Assembly (NCBI RefSeq): GCF_000214355.1
Contig: NC_015577.1
Span: 3,784,288 to 3,848,287 of the forward strand
Reading direction: 5' to 3'
From: Leadbettera azotonutricia ZAS-9
GTDB taxonomy: Bacteria; Spirochaetota; Spirochaetia; Treponematales; Breznakiellaceae
DNA: 64,000 nt
A model generated the notes under the pieces. The model was given only the letters and a program-made list of their open reading frames with translations, had not been told where the DNA came from and did not search any database. Position numbers and translations under genes: made by a program. This document shows positions 35,808 through 44,466 of this stretch, in pieces (position 1 is the stretch's first letter; each line of letters opens with the position of its first letter).

Positions 35808-37496
35808 GTGAAAGCAGTAAAAGTTTTAATTTCATCAATTTTAGCAGTATTACTGCTAATTGTCATTATTCCAAAAACAGCGGCCCTCTCCTTTAATGAC
35901 GGCGGACACCCCAAAGCTCTGGCCCGTGCCATTGCCATGGAAATGAGCGATGAACAGGCCCTGGCTCAAACCTTCATGCTCGGCTGGGTAGGGGCCGAAC
36001 CTTCGCCCCTTATACTGAACTGGATAAAGGACAGGAACATCGGGGGGGTTAAAATCTTTGGCTGGAATACCGGCGATACCCGCAGGCTTGCGGAGACAGT
36101 CGGTAATCTCCAGGAAAATGCCCTGGATACCAGGTTCAACATCCCCCTCCTCGTGGCAACCGATCAGGAAGGGGGCCTGGTACGCCATGTAAAAGGAACC
36201 ACCAGCGAGACTCCGGGGAATATGGCAATAGGAGCCTCAGGACGCCCCATGGATGCCTATTGGTCGGGCTTTTATATAGGCAAAGAGCTTTCAATTTTAG
36301 GGATCAACATGAATTTCGCCCCTGCGGTGGATCTCTACACCAACAGGGATTCTACCCTCATAGGCCCCAGGTCTTTTGGAACAGATCCGGTACAGGCAGG
36401 GATTTTGGGGGCAGCCTTTGTGCGGGGCCTCGCAACCCAGGGGGTAATCGCCACCGCAAAACACTACCCCGGCCATGGCGACACCGACCTTGATTCCCAC
36501 GGCGTCCTCCCCCGCATTGACGCAAGCTTCGAGCTGCTCTGGGAAAGGGAACTCATACCCTACAGGCTTCTGGCAAAAGAAAAACTGCCCGCAGTAATGA
36601 CAGGCCACCTTTCCTTTCCCAAGACCCAGGCAGGGGATACCCCGGCCTCCCTTTCTTCCTGGTTTATCCGCGATATATTGAAAGAAAAAATCGGATACCA
36701 GGGGCTCATCATCACTGACGATCTTATGATGAACGGCGCGACCAATTTCGCCGGTAGCCTTTCGCGGGCTGCCAAGCAGGCCCTTATGGCAGGGAACGAT
36801 ATCATCATGCTTTCCAAAACCCCAAGCCTTAACGATCAGGTATGGACATATCTTCTTGCGGCAATGAAGGACGAAGCCGATTTCCGTGCACGGGTCAGGG
36901 ATGCCGCCCAAAGAATTCTCGAAACAAAACTTGAATACCTGCGGGGGGATAAAAAGATCGCGTATATCCCTGACCTAAAAAAAGTCGATGAAGGCCTCCC
37001 CGATCCCGAAGGGGCCGCATTCTTTTTGGATCTCGCAGCCCGCAGCGCCACTATTGTTAAAGGCAGGGAAACTATTTTCCCCCTTGACGATAAAAAAGCC
37101 GGAAAAGTGCTGCTTGCAGGCCAGTACCAGGATTTTTTCAATGCAGGGAAAAAGGCATACCCCAATGCTGTTTCTTACTGGTACTCGTCATGGTCATCGC
37201 CGGATTTGCTTTACTATGCCCGGAATGCAGATACCATCATCTTCTGCCTTTCTGACCAGGGGGGCCTCAATGTGCTCCGCAGCCTCAAGGGCATGGAAAA
37301 AAAGATCGTCGTCTTTTCGGTTTTAAGCCCTGTCTATCTTGACGAAGCCTCATGGGCGGACGGGGCCGTGGCTGTCTACAGCTATGCCCCTGAATCTTTC
37401 ATCGCCGGTTTCTCGGCCATGCTGGGAAGGATAGGCGCAGCAGGGCAGCTGCCCTTCCCCCTGAATGAACCCCTCAAGGCTGTGACGGAAAACTAA
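35808..37496 (+). CDS. GH3 beta-N-acetylglucosaminidase (NagZ-like), membrane anchored
   Basis: A 562-aa protein starting with GTG. Residues 8-25 are a hydrophobic signal or anchor, so unlike cytosolic NagZ it faces outside. The catalytic features of the NagZ branch are present: KHYPGHGDTDLDSHG, with the His of the acid/base dyad, near residue 220, and the nucleophile Asp in LIITDDLMMNGA near 305. The C-terminal 170 residues match the second domain found in longer Gram-positive-like forms. It likely trims N-acetylglucosamine from peptidoglycan or chitin fragments. Confidence 0.85.
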   Translation: MKAVKVLISSILAVLLLIVIIPKTAALSFNDGGHPKALARAIAMEMSDEQALAQTFMLGWVGAEPSPLILNWIKDRNIGGVKIFGWNTGDTRRLAETVGNLQENALDTRFNIPLLVATDQEGGLVRHVKGTTSETPGNMAIGASGRPMDAYWSGFYIGKELSILGINMNFAPAVDLYTNRDSTLIGPRSFGTDPVQAGILGAAFVRGLATQGVIATAKHYPGHGDTDLDSHGVLPRIDASFELLWERELIPYRLLAKEKLPAVMTGHLSFPKTQAGDTPASLSSWFIRDILKEKIGYQGLIITDDLMMNGATNFAGSLSRAAKQALMAGNDIIMLSKTPSLNDQVWTYLLAAMKDEADFRARVRDAAQRILETKLEYLRGDKKIAYIPDLKKVDEGLPDPEGAAFFLDLAARSATIVKGRETIFPLDDKKAGKVLLAGQYQDFFNAGKKAYPNAVSYWYSSWSSPDLLYYARNADTIIFCLSDQGGLNVLRSLKGMEKKIVVFSVLSPVYLDEASWADGAVAVYSYAPESFIAGFSAMLGRIGAAGQLPFPLNEPLKAVTEN

Positions 37497-37497
37497 G

Positions 37498-38355
37498 ATG
37501 GACAAGAATCAGCAAAAACAAGTTTGGAAAAAACTCCCCCGCAAAATGTATTCGGAAGCCCAGGAATTTTTGGAAGACCGTGAAGACCAATGCGTCTCGG
37601 CCTGTGCGCGCTTTCTGCACATGAAGGGCAGCCGCGATCATGTGTGGGCCCTCCGCAATGGCACAGGAAGCATAAAAGCCCTGCTCCTCCACAGCAGGCG
37701 TTCCCTTTACCCCATACTGAACGGAAACCATGACATAGCTCTGCCAAAGTTCCTCAACAATTTCCTCCTCAAAGTACCCATCCACGCAGTGCAGGGCCTC
37801 AAACCCGATGCGGAAATCCTGGAGGCAGCCATGGAAAGCAAGGGCTACCACCCTGCGGAACGCATTGATTACGACCTTATGGCTCTCGAAGACCCGCCTG
37901 TTTCCAGCTGTTTCCGTTCAGGCCCCGTCAATCTGGCGCTCCGCCCCCCCATGCCAGGCGATATCGAAGAACTCTTCCAGCTCCAGGCCGCCTACGAACA
38001 GGAAGAAGTGCTGCCCAAAGGAGCGGTGTTCTATCCGGCTGCAAGCAGGGCTAATTTAGAACGGCTCCTCAGAAACGAGCAGATGCTCCTTGCCTGCCTG
38101 GACGGCCGCATTGTCGGAAAAATCAATACCAGCGCCGCATCCTTTACCCGCTACCAAATTGGCGGCGTCTATGTAAGGCCCGACTACCGGGGCAGGGGTA
38201 TAGCTGTGCGCATGGCGGCGGTTTTCCTCAAGGGGCTTATCAACGAAGGGCGGGGTGTTACTTTGTTTGTCAAGAAGCAAAATGCCGCCGCCAGGGCGGT
38301 TTATCGGCATACAGGATTTACGGTGCAGGGGGATTACCGGATTTGCTATTATTGA
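37498..38355 (+). CDS. GNAT-family N-acetyltransferase
   Basis: A 285-aa protein. The acetyl-CoA-binding motif is VRPDYRGRGIAVRMAAVFL near residue 227 (R/QxxGxG/A pattern), followed by VTLFVKKQNAAARAVYRHTGF, the typical C-terminal block. The N-terminal 130 residues are a separate region of unknown role. It begins one base after the NagZ-like stop, so the two are cotranscribed and may act together on amino sugars; this is inference. Confidence 0.82.
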   Translation: MDKNQQKQVWKKLPRKMYSEAQEFLEDREDQCVSACARFLHMKGSRDHVWALRNGTGSIKALLLHSRRSLYPILNGNHDIALPKFLNNFLLKVPIHAVQGLKPDAEILEAAMESKGYHPAERIDYDLMALEDPPVSSCFRSGPVNLALRPPMPGDIEELFQLQAAYEQEEVLPKGAVFYPAASRANLERLLRNEQMLLACLDGRIVGKINTSAASFTRYQIGGVYVRPDYRGRGIAVRMAAVFLKGLINEGRGVTLFVKKQNAAARAVYRHTGFTVQGDYRICYY

Positions 38356-38385
38356 AAGCTTTTATGCGGATTTGCCGAAAATTGC

Positions 38386-39516
38386 CTACTCGATCCCTTC
38401 CCACCAGCGCGGGTAAATTTCATCCTCATCAAAATTGGCCTGCGACCCTATAAGGGGGTGAATAAGCGTGATACCCCGCTCGTCGCAGACGGCACGAAGC
38501 CGTGTGATGGGTTCGTCCCAGGAGTGGGTGGAGAGTATGAACTTGGCATAATGCACTGCGAAAAGCTTGTTGGCTTTGAGGTCGATGGAAGCCTGGGCTG
38601 TGTCCTCGGGGAACATGTGGCTGTTGCGCCATTGTTCGTTGTACTGGCCGCATTCAAGAATGGCAAGATCGAAGGGGCCATAACGCATGCCCACATCGGC
38701 AAAGAAGCTGGCATAGCCTCCATCGCCGCCTATGTAGATGGTGCGGTTCGGCGTTTCAAGGACAAAAGCCGACCATTGGGTTTTGTTGCGCTTGAGGGCG
38801 CGGCCCGAGAAGTGGGGGGTGGCAATGGCGGTGGTCGAAAAGCCGCCGCCTAAATCCGCGGATTCGTTCCATTCAAGCTCGACAATGTTTTCGTTCTTGA
38901 ATCCCCAATACTCAAGGTGGGAAGCAGTACCAAGGCCGGTAATGACTTTGGCTGTTTTTTCCTTCAGGGCCTTCACTGTTTTATAATCAAGGTGATCCCA
39001 ATGGTCGTGGGATATGACAAGGAAATCCAGGGGCGGAATGTCCTCGGGCTTATAGACATCGCTGCCTTTAAAAGCTTTTACCACAAGGGCTTTGCCGGAA
39101 AAAACAGGATCAACCAGGAAACGCTTGCCGTCCACCTGCATGTAATACGAAGAATGGCCCATCCACACAATGAGGTTGTCATTGGGATCCAGCGAAAAAA
39201 GATCGGTCTTGGACGACGGGAGGGGGGCTGCGGGCTTTTCGCGGTTTTTGCCGCCAAACATGATGCGCCAGATGGCATTGAACATGCCGCCGGATTTCTT
39301 TTTCTTGCCGGTTTCTTCGGGCGGTTCAGGGCGCACCGGCAGGGCGCCGGGGTAGCGGAAAGAGCCGTCTATATAGTAGGGGGAATCTTCGATGCGATCG
39401 AGCCTCTCGCCCGAGGGGAGCTTGCCGAATGAACGGCAGCTGCTTGCCACCGCGATAATGATGAGCGCCAAGATGGCGCCAAGAGCTATGCACACGATTC
39501 GCCTTTTTAATTCCAT
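38386..39516 (-). CDS. metallo-beta-lactamase-fold hydrolase, NAPE-PLD/UlaG-like, probable lipoprotein
   Basis: A 376-aa protein. The N-terminus (RRIVCIALGAILALIIIAVASSC) ends with a Cys in lipobox-like context, so it is probably lipid-anchored outside the cytoplasmic membrane. The metal site is HDHWDH near residue 174, with further ligands in ATPHFSGRA near 235 and GGDGGYASFF near 270. The MxxDPxFSGKA strand (FLVDPVFSGKA) is typical of the NAPE-phospholipase-D-like group. Phospholipid hydrolysis or repair is possible; no substrate can be assigned. Confidence 0.8.
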   Translation of the reverse strand: MELKRRIVCIALGAILALIIIAVASSCRSFGKLPSGERLDRIEDSPYYIDGSFRYPGALPVRPEPPEETGKKKKSGGMFNAIWRIMFGGKNREKPAAPLPSSKTDLFSLDPNDNLIVWMGHSSYYMQVDGKRFLVDPVFSGKALVVKAFKGSDVYKPEDIPPLDFLVISHDHWDHLDYKTVKALKEKTAKVITGLGTASHLEYWGFKNENIVELEWNESADLGGGFSTTAIATPHFSGRALKRNKTQWSAFVLETPNRTIYIGGDGGYASFFADVGMRYGPFDLAILECGQYNEQWRNSHMFPEDTAQASIDLKANKLFAVHYAKFILSTHSWDEPITRLRAVCDERGITLIHPLIGSQANFDEDEIYPRWWEGIE

Positions 39517-39650
39517 AATAATACTATCAATATAAGATAAAAAGAAGGAATTGCACAGAGGCTGGGAAAAGGCACGAAGAAAGATAGGCTTCCTGGAATG
39601 AATACCTGCGGCCCTTATTATGATGCCCGTAACCGCGTCAAAAATTTGTT

Positions 39651-40391
39651 TTAGCTTTTCATTTCCACAGTATAGGTAAAGAAGTCGCCCCGGACAATGG
39701 AAACACAGTACTCGATGATCCTGGTAGAATCGTAGGTGGTCCGTTCCAGGTGTATGGCGGGGGTTCCGATTTTAAGGTCCATGTATTTTGCCTCATAAGC
39801 CCTGATCGCGGCGGCGCGGAATTTTTCTACAATGCGCTTGGGAACAACCCCGTCATCCGCCATGGAATTATACAGACCCTTCTCTATGATGCTTTTTTCA
39901 GCAAGGCGAGGGCAAAGCGCATGGGGGATAAGGGAAGTCTCCACGGTATAGGCGGTATCGTCCACCATGCGGAGCCGGGTAATTTTGTAAAACACCGCGT
40001 CTTCGCCCAGGCCAAGATGGGCCGCCGTGGCAGCATCGGATTTTATAATATCAAAAGAGAGCATCTTTACATGCTCGTTCTTGCCCTTCTTTTTAAGGGC
40101 TTCGCTAAAGGAATAAAACTTTGAAAGCTTCTGTTCAAAATTGATGCTTGCCACAAAAGTGCCCTTGCCCTGGAAGCGGATCAGCCGCCCCTCGTGGACA
40201 AGCTCCTCCACAGCCTTGCGCACTGTTATGCGGGAAAGCCCATATATGCTGCAAAGCTCGGTTTCGGTAGGTATCTTTTGACCGCTCTTCCATTCGCCGC
40301 TTTGTATCTTCTGGGAAAGTTTTTCTTGCAACTGATAGTACAGGGAAATCGGTTTGTTCCTGTCAAACACCGTATCGTCTGATTGCGCCAC
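39651..40391 (-). CDS. GntR-family transcriptional regulator with UTRA domain (HutC subfamily)
   Basis: A 246-aa protein. Residues about 10-80 are a winged helix: ISLYYQLQEKLSQKIQSGEW, IPTETELCSIYGLSRITVRKAVEEL, LIRFQGKGTFVA. Residues about 100-240 are the UTRA ligand-binding domain. Relatives respond to phosphorylated sugars. A palindrome GTTATA-N4-TATAAC lies just upstream of its gene, and a GTTATAAC lies upstream of the neighbouring HAD gene, so it probably represses itself and that gene. Confidence 0.9.
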   Translation of the reverse strand: MAQSDDTVFDRNKPISLYYQLQEKLSQKIQSGEWKSGQKIPTETELCSIYGLSRITVRKAVEELVHEGRLIRFQGKGTFVASINFEQKLSKFYSFSEALKKKGKNEHVKMLSFDIIKSDAATAAHLGLGEDAVFYKITRLRMVDDTAYTVETSLIPHALCPRLAEKSIIEKGLYNSMADDGVVPKRIVEKFRAAAIRAYEAKYMDLKIGTPAIHLERTTYDSTRIIEYCVSIVRGDFFTYTVEMKS

Positions 40392-40413
40392 AATAATACC
40401 TCATTTTATAAAC

Positions 40414-40429
40414 GTTATATGATTATAAC
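40414..40429. promoter_or_regulatory. GntR operator upstream of its own gene
   Basis: GTTATATGATTATAAC is a perfect palindrome (6-bp arms, 4-bp centre), 23 bases before the gntR start. Its half-site recurs at 41134-41141 before the HAD gene, which supports a shared regulator. Confidence 0.6.
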
Positions 40430-40478
40430 ATCGTAATGAATTTATTGCAGGACGAGGAAGCGGCGAGGTTATAGGGGC

Positions 40479-41123
40479 TTATGCCAGCCTGACAAGTTCA
40501 AAGAGATCCTCGGGTTTTCTCAGCACAGCGTCGAAAAGGGCTTCGTCGGCAGGGGTGCAGTACCCAAAGGCAGCGCCCAGGGATTTGACCTTGTTTTCCC
40601 TGGCGGCGCTGGCGTCTATGTGCTTGTCGCCCACCAGAAGCCATTCAACAGGATCGCTCCCGTTGAGGATTCTCCTCACCATATCGCCCTTGCGTTTTTC
40701 GTTGCAGTGCAGGGAAGCAAAATAGCCGCCCAGCCCTGTGGCTTCCATCATGCAGTTCACATGATCGTTGCTGCCCGTGCTTGCTATATAGCAATCTATA
40801 CCCAAGCTGTTGAGTTTGGCGAGCATTTCTTCTATGCCCGGAAAGAGCATGGATTTTTCCAATTTCCTGATAGCCGCTTCTTCGAGTATGTCCAGTTCGG
40901 CCACGAATTTTTCAGCCATCCTGTCATCCAGGGTAGGGAGTATGATTTGGCAAAACTCCACGCTTGGGTGCCCCATGGCATTGCGTATTGCCTCGTCAGT
41001 GACAGGGGGAAACCCCCATTCCTTTGCCAGCTTATGGAAGCCGGCGCTTGTCGCCTTGGCCGTGTCCGACAAAGTGCCATCCATATCGAAGATCACATGC
41101 GCCGCTTTTCCTGCCTGAATCAT
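40479..41123 (-). CDS. HAD-family phosphatase (phosphoglycolate phosphatase-like)
   Basis: A 214-aa hydrolase with motif I FDMDGTLSDT (nucleophile Asp near residue 14), a helical cap (about 22-90), motif II in YIASTGSND near 113, and motif III/IV in LLVGDKHIDASAARENKVKS near 163. It removes phosphate from a small sugar phosphate or nucleotide. A GTTATAAC operator half-site just upstream ties it to the GntR protein encoded next on the same strand. Confidence 0.88.
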   Translation of the reverse strand: MIQAGKAAHVIFDMDGTLSDTAKATSAGFHKLAKEWGFPPVTDEAIRNAMGHPSVEFCQIILPTLDDRMAEKFVAELDILEEAAIRKLEKSMLFPGIEEMLAKLNSLGIDCYIASTGSNDHVNCMMEATGLGGYFASLHCNEKRKGDMVRRILNGSDPVEWLLVGDKHIDASAARENKVKSLGAAFGYCTPADEALFDAVLRKPEDLFELVRLA

Positions 41124-41133
41124 TTATAATGAT

Positions 41134-41141
41134 GTTATAAC
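41134..41141. promoter_or_regulatory. GTTATAAC site before the HAD gene
   Basis: An 8-bp palindrome 11 bases upstream of the HAD phosphatase ATG, matching the half-sites of the gntR operator at 40414. It lies in an AT-rich promoter-like stretch. Confidence 0.5.
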
Positions 41142-41156
41142 AATATTATCATTTTG

Positions 41157-42434
41157 TCAATCGTCGCCTGGCGCCCTTTTTTCAATTAATTGGTCAATTT
41201 CGCGGAAAATTCGGCGGGTAAAGACAGCAATTCCCGTCATTATCAATCCGGAAGCATAAAACGGCAGATAGGCCCTGCTTCCTATGCTTTCAAAAACAAG
41301 ACCGTACATGAATTGGCCCACAGGGATTGTGCACATGCACGCGCATATCACGCATGCGATGACTTTTCCGGTTAAATGTCCGGGGGTCAGAATTTGCAGG
41401 TTTGCCATTATCTGAATTTGGAACACTGTTGACAACGCCACCAGCAGGCCGCACCCGATTACCAGGACAATGTAGATTTCCATTGAGCCCCTCAGCAGGT
41501 GCAGCGCAATTCCCCCCATAAGCACGGACAGCGCGCACCCGCTCAAGAGGAACGGGCTTGCCCTGGAATTCAGTTTCTTTGCCAGGGCCCCTGCCAGCAG
41601 CCCCCCCAGCACCGCGCCGGCGGCGATTACGCCTTGGGCGTAACCGTACAGGCGGTTGGCGGTATTTGGCTCGAATCCCAAATGCTGGGTGATTAAAACC
41701 GGAACTCCAATCAGGGTCAAGGAAGTGAGGAATAAATTGATAGAGGCGTATATCAAAGACATTTTCCACAAAACGGGCCTCTCGTTGAACATGAAACTGA
41801 AGCTTTCCTTGAGGTCGCCCCAGCCGGTAACGAACATATTCCCTGTGGCTTCCTTTTTTTCAAACGGAATGCGGATGAAAATTTCCATTACCGCAGACGC
41901 GAAAAAACAGCCTATGCTTACATACAGGATAGGCGTCAATCCGACAATGGAGAACAGGACGCCGCCGATTACCGGCCCCACCATGCTTGCCAGGGAAGTA
42001 ATCAGATTGATGACCGAATTCCCCTGCATTATATGCTCCGTTTCCACCAGGACAGGTATGCTCGCCTGAACCGCCGGCTGATAGGCGCCTTGTATACTGT
42101 AGAGAACAATCATGGCGATTGCTATGAGGGGCACAATGTCTATCTTCCCTACCAAAAGATAAAACAGGAAAACAAGGAGGGCCGTGCTAAAATCCAGAAT
42201 CACCATGATGTTCCGTTTATTGACACGGTCCGCGATTATCCCCCCTATGGGGTAGAGCAGAAGCATGGGGACAAAGGAAATCGCCAAAACTGTCCCGAAC
42301 AGGACGGACGATCCCGTCCGGTTGAGCAGGTAAAGCGGAAGGGCATACCTCAATATCTGGTTTCCGAATATGGAAATGATCTGGCCTATGGCGACAAGTA
42401 TAAAATCCCTGTGGAATATCGCGTTTTTACCCAT
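41157..42434 (-). CDS. MFS transporter, drug-efflux type (MFS_3)
   Basis: A 425-aa protein with about 12 membrane segments, opening with the DFILVAIGQIISIFGNQILRYALPLYL helix and the loop GGIIADRVNKRN near residue 66, as in macrolide/enterobactin exporters. The start at 42434 overlaps the stop of the MarR remnant, which shows the ancestral pair: a MarR regulator followed by its efflux pump. Since MarR is broken, the pump may now be constitutive or silent. Confidence 0.85.
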   Translation of the reverse strand: MGKNAIFHRDFILVAIGQIISIFGNQILRYALPLYLLNRTGSSVLFGTVLAISFVPMLLLYPIGGIIADRVNKRNIMVILDFSTALLVFLFYLLVGKIDIVPLIAIAMIVLYSIQGAYQPAVQASIPVLVETEHIMQGNSVINLITSLASMVGPVIGGVLFSIVGLTPILYVSIGCFFASAVMEIFIRIPFEKKEATGNMFVTGWGDLKESFSFMFNERPVLWKMSLIYASINLFLTSLTLIGVPVLITQHLGFEPNTANRLYGYAQGVIAAGAVLGGLLAGALAKKLNSRASPFLLSGCALSVLMGGIALHLLRGSMEIYIVLVIGCGLLVALSTVFQIQIMANLQILTPGHLTGKVIACVICACMCTIPVGQFMYGLVFESIGSRAYLPFYASGLIMTGIAVFTRRIFREIDQLIEKRAPGDD

Positions 42435-42668
42435 GGCTGGTTTTCCCGATTTCTGCGTCCAAATGCCTGCTGTATATATCCAGGAAGCCAAGCATGCCGT
42501 CGAACTGTTCGTCGGTTATCTGCCCGAATACGGTCTTGTCCCGATCCTGGAACTCTTTATGCAGCGCGTCATGGATCCCGTTGACCGCCTTCCCTTTCCT
42601 GGTAAGCCTGAAATAGATTTCTTTCTTGTTGTCCGGCTTCTGGTAGCTTTGGACAACCCCTTTTTTTA
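42427..42668 (-). pseudogene. MarR-family regulator, N-terminally truncated
   Basis: The frame ending at 42427 reads ILKKGVVQSYQKPDNKKEIY then FRLTRKGKAVNGIHDAL and a helical tail, the wing and dimerisation helix of a MarR protein. The first half, including the recognition helix, is missing; it is replaced at about 42668 by the small gene of the PIN module. The end overlaps the MFS start codon (ATGGGTAA), the sign of a former operon. Confidence 0.8.
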
Positions 42669-42872
42669 AAATGTTTTACTTAAATCATGAAACACAACAG
42701 GGGCATAGGTTGTTATATCGGCATCGGTAAAATTGTATTTGCGGCCTTCCATGCTTTCAAGAAGCTGCCTCATGGTAAGATGCTTGTTTGTTTCATAAAA
42801 ACGATCCTGTTCTTCCCAAAAGGGTTTTAGGGCTTCTTCAAGGGTAATTTCATTCATTGGATTCGTCATCAA
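42666..42872 (-). CDS. small partner gene of the PIN toxin (putative antitoxin)
   Basis: A 68-aa acidic protein (EEALKPFWEEQDRFYETNKHLTM) with no fold I can name. It overlaps the end of the PIN gene by 23 bases; a second Met five codons in would reduce this to 8 (ATGAATGA). Overlap and small size suit an antitoxin encoded after its toxin. Its stop sits on the breakpoint of the marR fragment. Confidence 0.55.
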   Translation of the reverse strand: MMTNPMNEITLEEALKPFWEEQDRFYETNKHLTMRQLLESMEGRKYNFTDADITTYAPVVFHDLSKTF

Positions 42873-43407
42873 AAGTTACCTCCATTGGGTTTACCATTCG
42901 GAATTGGTAATCATATCCGTATATTTTATTCAGAATAAGAATTTTTTGCTCTTTGTTCACATTTGCCAAATGCTTAAAATTCCAGCTCAACAATATATCC
43001 ATTTGAAATAAGGTTGTATACGCAATATGTAATGCGTCTACCGGTTTACTCGGGGGAATAATTTTTGCATTCAAATAGGCTTCTGCTAAAGAGAGTACAT
43101 TTTTTGCCTGTTCATCGGTGGTGGTAACAAGCGTTTTTATCATTGGATATTTATTAAAAGTTTCAAGCAGTCTGTCTCGTTTTTTTCCGTCTTTCGTACC
43201 ATTTATTTCACCAGTAACGGCTACCGAAATGTAGCCCTCAACTTTTTCGGGGGCCAGAACAGTTTCAAAAAAATGCTCGGTTTCCTTCTTGTAACCCGGA
43301 GCGTCATAAGCATAGAGAAAATTTATAATACTGGTGTCCAAATAGACCTTCAGTTTTGGAATTTCAATTATCGGAAACCTGTCTTTCTGAGGTTTTTCAT
43401 CACTCAC
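42850..43407 (-). CDS. PIN-domain protein (VapC-like ribonuclease)
   Basis: A 185-aa protein. The PIN acidic residues are visible: Asp in LKVYLDTSIINFLY near residue 22, Glu in VAVTGEING near 66, and Asp in KPVDALHIAYTT near 123, then ILLSWNFKHLANV. This is the longer PIN type in which the toxin gene comes first and a short acidic protein follows. It should cleave RNA unless held by its partner. Confidence 0.78.
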   Translation of the reverse strand: MSDEKPQKDRFPIIEIPKLKVYLDTSIINFLYAYDAPGYKKETEHFFETVLAPEKVEGYISVAVTGEINGTKDGKKRDRLLETFNKYPMIKTLVTTTDEQAKNVLSLAEAYLNAKIIPPSKPVDALHIAYTTLFQMDILLSWNFKHLANVNKEQKILILNKIYGYDYQFRMVNPMEVTFDDESNE

Positions 43408-43442
43408 CCCTTAACCATACTGCAAATCCTGTTAAAATGTAA

Positions 43443-43457
43443 GGTGCCAGGTGCCCC
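43443..43457. repeat. GTGCCAGG-type palindromic repeat, variant
   Basis: GGTGCCAGGTGCCCC resembles the perfect copies of GTGCCTGGCAC at 53674 and 54632 and the variant at 48427. It stands between two accessory genes. Confidence 0.45.
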
Positions 43458-43461
43458 TGCG

Positions 43462-43803
43462 TTACTCCACCAAATGCCTGGCGATTACCCTTTGCACTGC
43501 TTCTTTGATAGCTCTATCGACCTCTTCTTCAATTTCTGCCAGAACCACATTTTGGAAGCTCTTTAGGTCTCTCGTCGGGGAAGATGTCAAGAATAATTCA
43601 TTGGCGTTGATTTCAAGGGCTGCGGCAATTCTTTCCAGCATTTCAGGGGTGGGAAATTTCCTGGTTAACTCGATCATGGCTATGTAGTGGGTTGAGGCGT
43701 TAGCCTTTTCTGCCAGTTTTGCCTGGGACAAACCAAGAATTCCCCTGTTCTTTTTAATATTTAGCGCCAAAAGCTTCCTTAAGCTAGCAATCTGATTGCC
43801 CAT
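43462..43803 (-). CDS. XRE-family HTH regulator
   Basis: A 113-aa protein. Residues 9-70 form a Cro/CI-type helix-turn-helix (LGLSQAKLAEKANASTHYIAMIE, then FPTPEMLERIAAALEINANELF). A C-terminal helix (EIEEEVDRAIKEAVQRV) may dimerise. Two AAGGCAAT repeats flank its promoter, and the -10 box stops six bases before the ATG, so the message is probably leaderless and self-repressed. Confidence 0.85.
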   Translation of the reverse strand: MGNQIASLRKLLALNIKKNRGILGLSQAKLAEKANASTHYIAMIELTRKFPTPEMLERIAAALEINANELFLTSSPTRDLKSFQNVVLAEIEEEVDRAIKEAVQRVIARHLVE

Positions 43804-43845
43804 AAGGCAATTATAGTAGTATATTGTGATTATCCAAAAGGCAAT
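43804..43845 (-). promoter_or_regulatory. XRE promoter with two AAGGCAAT sites
   Basis: On the minus strand TTGGAT and TATAAT (43815-43810) are 16 bp apart. AAGGCAAT occurs at 43804-43811 and 43838-43845, 34 bp apart (about three helical turns), one over the -10/start and one over the -35 side. They are likely operator sites of the XRE protein. Confidence 0.5.
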
Positions 43846-44466
43846 CTTTGCAATGGCGGTGATTACCTAAAAAATCCTCGTATGAGGTTTTTATATTATC
43901 AGGAGGTGACTCATGAAAAAAAGTTACAAAAGGGTTTTTGCAGCAATGACGGCTCTCGCGCTGGTATTCGGATTGGCATTGATGGGCTGCAGCAGTGACG
44001 GCGGTGGCGGCGGCTTGGACTTGCCGCCTATTGACGAGCAGACCCGCGGTGTTGCAACGATTACGGTAACAAATGCTCCGCTTACAATATCAGTGAACGG
44101 AGGTGAAAGCACCAGTCCGGCCACAAGTGTAAATGGCTATGTATTTGCAGATGGATTTAGCGGAAACGTCGGTACCATTACCAACGGAAAATTGACCCTA
44201 ACGCTGCCGGCGCCTGGCGCCAATACATTACAGGCAAGTTCAAATCTTAGCTATTACTTTGGAGGAGAGGAAGAACATCCAGCGACTGTTACGCCAAGTA
44301 ATGTAAAATTCCTGTATGTAAGTGGTTTTTCTGTTTGTAAGGACAATACCGACACTTCTGAATATATTTACTGGCTCAATAGAGATGCAACAATAACCAA
44401 TCTAGCTACCTTGATAGAAGGGGCCTCTATTGGGTATATATATTTGAGCAATGATGCAACCCGTAA

